A DNA stretch of 33,998 nt from an uncultured Lachnobacterium sp. (lineage in GTDB: Bacteria; Bacillota; Clostridia; Lachnospirales; Lachnospiraceae), in the NCBI GenBank assembly GCA_900546625.1, contig URDU01000033.1, positions 1 to 33,998 on the forward strand. Reading direction: 5' to 3'. The position numbers and the translations under genes are program-made. The notes beneath the pieces were generated by a model that searched no databases, was not told the origin of the DNA, and was given only the letters and a program-made list of their open reading frames with translations. Shown piece by piece: positions 32,014 to 33,998 of this stretch (within the stretch, counting starts at the first letter, position 1; each line of letters begins with the position of its first letter).

Positions 32014-33093
32014 ATGTACAGAAATATTCTAAAGATAATAACAGTATTTTTCGTTATGCTTGCACTTATCGTGCCGGTCACGCTTGAAAAGCTTCCGGCT
32101 ATAAATGAGAAGTATGATATGGCAAAAGCACTGGAGGATAATGTGCTGCAAAACTATGTCAAGGCGTCCACAGATGCAAAGCAGGAAAAGAACCCTGATG
32201 AGATACTGCAGGAGGGGGCTGGCTTTGAGGAAGATTTAAGGATAGAGCTGCCGGACGATTCGGAAGGGGAGAGGCAGAGCATATCAGTGGAAACCGATGC
32301 CCTGACACAGACTGTCTATGTGAAGCTTAAGACTGATGTGGACAATTACTTTACAAAGTATTCCATGACAGGCAGGTCAAATCATATAGACTCCATGCAG
32401 TACTACCGCAAGGGGGCAGATGGTGTGATATCTATCACTACAGACAAGCTCTATCAGGTGAAGCAGCGTATAGAGAGCGGATATCTGTATCTGAGCTTTG
32501 TCAATCTGCATGATATATACGATAAGGTAATCATAATAGATGCAGGTCACGGAGGCCGTATGACCGGTGCCGTGCGAAACGGAATAGAGGAAAAAAGCAT
32601 CAATCTGGACATAGTGCTGGCGCTTAAGGAGCAGCTGGACAGCTATTCGGGGGATAAAAGGCTTGGTATATTTTATACCAGGACAACAGATACCAATCCT
32701 ACACTGCAGCAGAGGGCGGCGCTTGCCAATAAGGCAGATGCGGATTTATTTATAAGTGTGCATTGCAACTCATATGAAAAGGGCAATTTCACATCAGTTT
32801 CGGGTACACAGGTGCTCTACAGCCAGTCTGATGACAGAGAGCTTGGAAGCAGGCACCTTGCACAGATTTGCATGGATAATGTGACAGCTGCGACAGGAAA
32901 CAGGGCATTTGGATTGCTTCCTGCGGATGACATATATATAATAAGAACAAGTGAGGCCCCGGTTGCACTTGTGGAGGTGGGCTTCATGACCAACAGGCAG
33001 GAGCTTGACAATCTGGCAAATGCAGACTACCAGAAAAAGGCGGCGCAGGGTATATACAACGCAATCATGCAGGCTTTTGATGAAGGCTACTAG
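32014..33093 (+). CDS. N-acetylmuramoyl-L-alanine amidase (Amidase_3), membrane-anchored
   Basis: 359 residues. A hydrophobic anchor lies at 7-23, then a charged stretch and an AMIN-like beta domain (about 75-168). The amidase core (172-355) shows IIIDAGHGG (H179), IEEKSINLD (E193), SVHCNS (H250) and ALVEVGFMTN (catalytic Glu), the zinc and catalytic set that cleaves the amide between MurNAc and L-Ala. It lies one base after the protease stop, so they are one transcription unit, consistent with joint surface or wall work. Confidence 0.93.
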   Translation: MYRNILKIITVFFVMLALIVPVTLEKLPAINEKYDMAKALEDNVLQNYVKASTDAKQEKNPDEILQEGAGFEEDLRIELPDDSEGERQSISVETDALTQTVYVKLKTDVDNYFTKYSMTGRSNHIDSMQYYRKGADGVISITTDKLYQVKQRIESGYLYLSFVNLHDIYDKVIIIDAGHGGRMTGAVRNGIEEKSINLDIVLALKEQLDSYSGDKRLGIFYTRTTDTNPTLQQRAALANKADADLFISVHCNSYEKGNFTSVSGTQVLYSQSDDRELGSRHLAQICMDNVTAATGNRAFGLLPADDIYIIRTSEAPVALVEVGFMTNRQELDNLANADYQKKAAQGIYNAIMQAFDEGY

Positions 33094-33105
33094 CTGTACC
33101 TGGAG

Positions 33106-33153
33106 ATTGTCTGTATAGTAAATTGTCTGTATAGTAAATTGTCTGTATAGTAA
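33106..33153 (+). repeat. Three perfect 16-base tandem repeats forming the rdgB promoter
   Basis: The unit ATTGTCTGTATAGTAA occurs at 33106-33121, 33122-33137 and 33138-33153 without mismatch. Each unit has TTGTCT and TATAGT. From the TTGTCT of one unit to the TATAGT of the next is exactly 17 bases, so three copies give two overlapping promoter pairs (33107-33112 with 33130-33135; 33123-33128 with 33146-33151). The rdgB ribosome site AAAGGA follows. Confidence 0.85.
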
Positions 33154-33173
33154 TAAGAAGAAAGGAATAGATT

Positions 33174-33767
33174 ATGACAAAAATTATATTTGCAACAGGA
33201 AATAAGGATAAGCTCAGAGAAATCAAAGAGATACTATCAGACTGTGACGTGGATATCCGGTCAATGAAGGAAGCAGGTATCAATGTGGATATAGTGGAGG
33301 ATGGAAAGACCTTTGAAGACAATGCGCTGATTAAGGCACGCGCAATAGCGGCACACACAGATGCAATCGTTCTTGCAGACGACTCAGGACTTGAAATTGA
33401 TTATTTAAATAAGGAGCCCGGTGTATACTCGGCGCGCTATATGGGAGAGGATACTTCCTATGATATAAAGAATAATAATCTTATAGAGCGTCTGGACGGA
33501 GTGCCAAAGGAGAAGCGTACAGCACGCTTTGTGTGTGCTATCGCAGCAGTACTTCCTGATGGAAAGGAGCTTGTGACCAGACAGACTATGGAGGGCTACA
33601 TAGGCTGGGAGATAGCAGGTGCCAATGGATTCGGTTATGATCCTATCTTCTATTTAGATGAGTACGGCTGCTCTTCGGCAGAGCTTACTCCGCAGCAGAA
33701 GAATGCCATAAGCCATCGAGGCAAGGCTCTTCGCGCCATGAAAGAGATGCTTGTGAAGGTAATCTAG
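33174..33767 (+). CDS. rdgB: XTP/dITP diphosphatase (RdgB/HAM1 family)
   Basis: 197 residues, typical length. It hydrolyses dITP, XTP and dXTP to monophosphates, keeping deaminated purines out of nucleic acids. Signatures are IIFATGNKDKLREI, ADDSGLEIDYL, GVYSARYMG, GANGFGYDPIF and ISHRGKALRAM, covering the substrate pocket and metal Asp. Start ATG with AAAGGA eight bases upstream. Its promoter is within the 16-base repeats, so it can be expressed apart from the amidase. Confidence 0.95.
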   Translation: MTKIIFATGNKDKLREIKEILSDCDVDIRSMKEAGINVDIVEDGKTFEDNALIKARAIAAHTDAIVLADDSGLEIDYLNKEPGVYSARYMGEDTSYDIKNNNLIERLDGVPKEKRTARFVCAIAAVLPDGKELVTRQTMEGYIGWEIAGANGFGYDPIFYLDEYGCSSAELTPQQKNAISHRGKALRAMKEMLVKVI

Positions 33768-33800
33768 AGTATATGCACTGAATTGCAACGTATACTGATA

Positions 33801-33846
33801 AAAAGCCTGCCGGAAGGCTCTTTTAAGCTGACCGGCAGCAGCTTTT
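33801..33846 (+). terminator. Terminator after rdgB
   Basis: CTGCCGG (33807-33813) pairs with CCGGCAG (33832-33838), and outer AAAAGC (33801-33806) with GCTTTT (33841-33846) across a 2-base bulge. The loop is large and the T run short. Confidence 0.6.
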
Positions 33847-33877
33847 AAAAAAATGTAAAAAAAAATAAAAAAAGTTG

Positions 33878-33906
33878 TTGACATATTCTTCCCTTTGCTA
33901 TATACT
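33878..33906 (+). promoter_or_regulatory. Strong promoter of the tRNA-Pro unit
   Basis: A consensus TTGACA (33878-33883), 17 bases, TATACT (33901-33906), preceded by an A-rich UP-like tract (33847-33873), as expected for stable RNA genes. Confidence 0.85.
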
Positions 33907-33944
33907 AATTCTTGCGTCACGGAAAGAACGCAAAACAAATCCTT

Positions 33945-33998
33945 CGGGGTGTGGCTCAGCTTGGCTAGAGCGCCTGGTTTGGGACCAGGAGGTCGCAG
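33945..33998 (+). tRNA. tRNA-Pro (anticodon TGG), 5' part only
   Basis: Acceptor CGGGGTG (33945-33951) followed by TG and the D arm GCTC-AGCTTGGCTA-GAGC. The anticodon stem CCTGG/CCAGG holds TTTGGGA, giving anticodon TGG (proline). The gene runs off the end of the window. Confidence 0.92.

Noticed and set aside
33106..33153. Possible CRISPR-like repeat
   Set aside because: Units are directly adjacent with no spacers, only 16 bases long, and no cas genes are in the window.

Overview
The window looks like chromosome from a low-GC anaerobic Firmicute of the family Lachnospiraceae, probably a gut species of the Agathobacter/Roseburia type. This is inferred from the style of the genes (PucR regulator, paired GH13 glucosidases, papain-like surface protease, NYN/PIN proteins), AGGAGG-type ribosome sites and TTGACA-17-TATAAT promoters; no marker gene was compared. 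It starts inside a tRNA cluster (Val, Leu, Arg) and ends inside a tRNA-Pro. I see no CRISPR array, IS element or prophage.

Layout. (1) 1-500: three tRNAs, then a palindrome-rich stretch closed by a near-perfect copy of the tRNA-Arg 3' end. (2) 536-3272: two divergent genes for NYN/PIN-fold putative RNases. (3) 3398-4165: cutC. (4) 4391-8473: a CodA-family deaminase, a PucR regulator and an NhaC-type carrier; deaminase and carrier each have a terminator hairpin in the leader. (5) 8543-10685: a cytidylate-kinase-like protein and the dipeptidase PepD. (6) 10690-15176: an AraC regulator divergent from two GH13 alpha-glucosidases. (7) 15308-16291: a thioredoxin-reductase-like flavoprotein. (8) 16411-20806: a sulfur operon encoding an O-acetylhomoserine sulfhydrylase homologue, siroheme sulfite reductase, TusA-like protein, thioredoxin-like protein, ThiS-like sulfur carrier, ThiF/MoeB-like adenylyltransferase and JAMM peptidase. 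(9) 20939-24906: BioY, then siroheme genes (precorrin-2 dehydrogenase, hemC, cobA-hemD fusion). (10) 25010-26296: a second MetY. (11) 26426-33767: an EAL protein with degenerate GGDEF, a rhodanese, an RlmL-like methyltransferase, a papain-family surface protease, a cell-wall amidase and RdgB. (12) promoter and start of tRNA-Pro.

How it works together. Regions 8 to 10 form one sulfur-assimilation block. Siroheme from hemC, cobA-hemD and the precorrin-2 dehydrogenase would serve the sulfite reductase. Its sulfide would be loaded as a thiocarboxylate on the small carrier by the ThiF-like enzyme, passed to O-acetylhomoserine by the MetY homologue, and released as homocysteine by the JAMM peptidase. 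That is the HcyS/HcyF/HcyD/MetY route described in Wolinella succinogenes. Here the carrier ends in Gly-Gly-Gly-Cys, and the window has no sulfate-activation genes. This is the most interesting system in the window. Other points worth a look are a CodA homologue with Ser at the position that excludes 5-methylcytosine, a tandem repeat whose copies build overlapping promoters before rdgB, a terminator hidden in the end of a convergent gene, and the tRNA-Arg-linked palindromic element.
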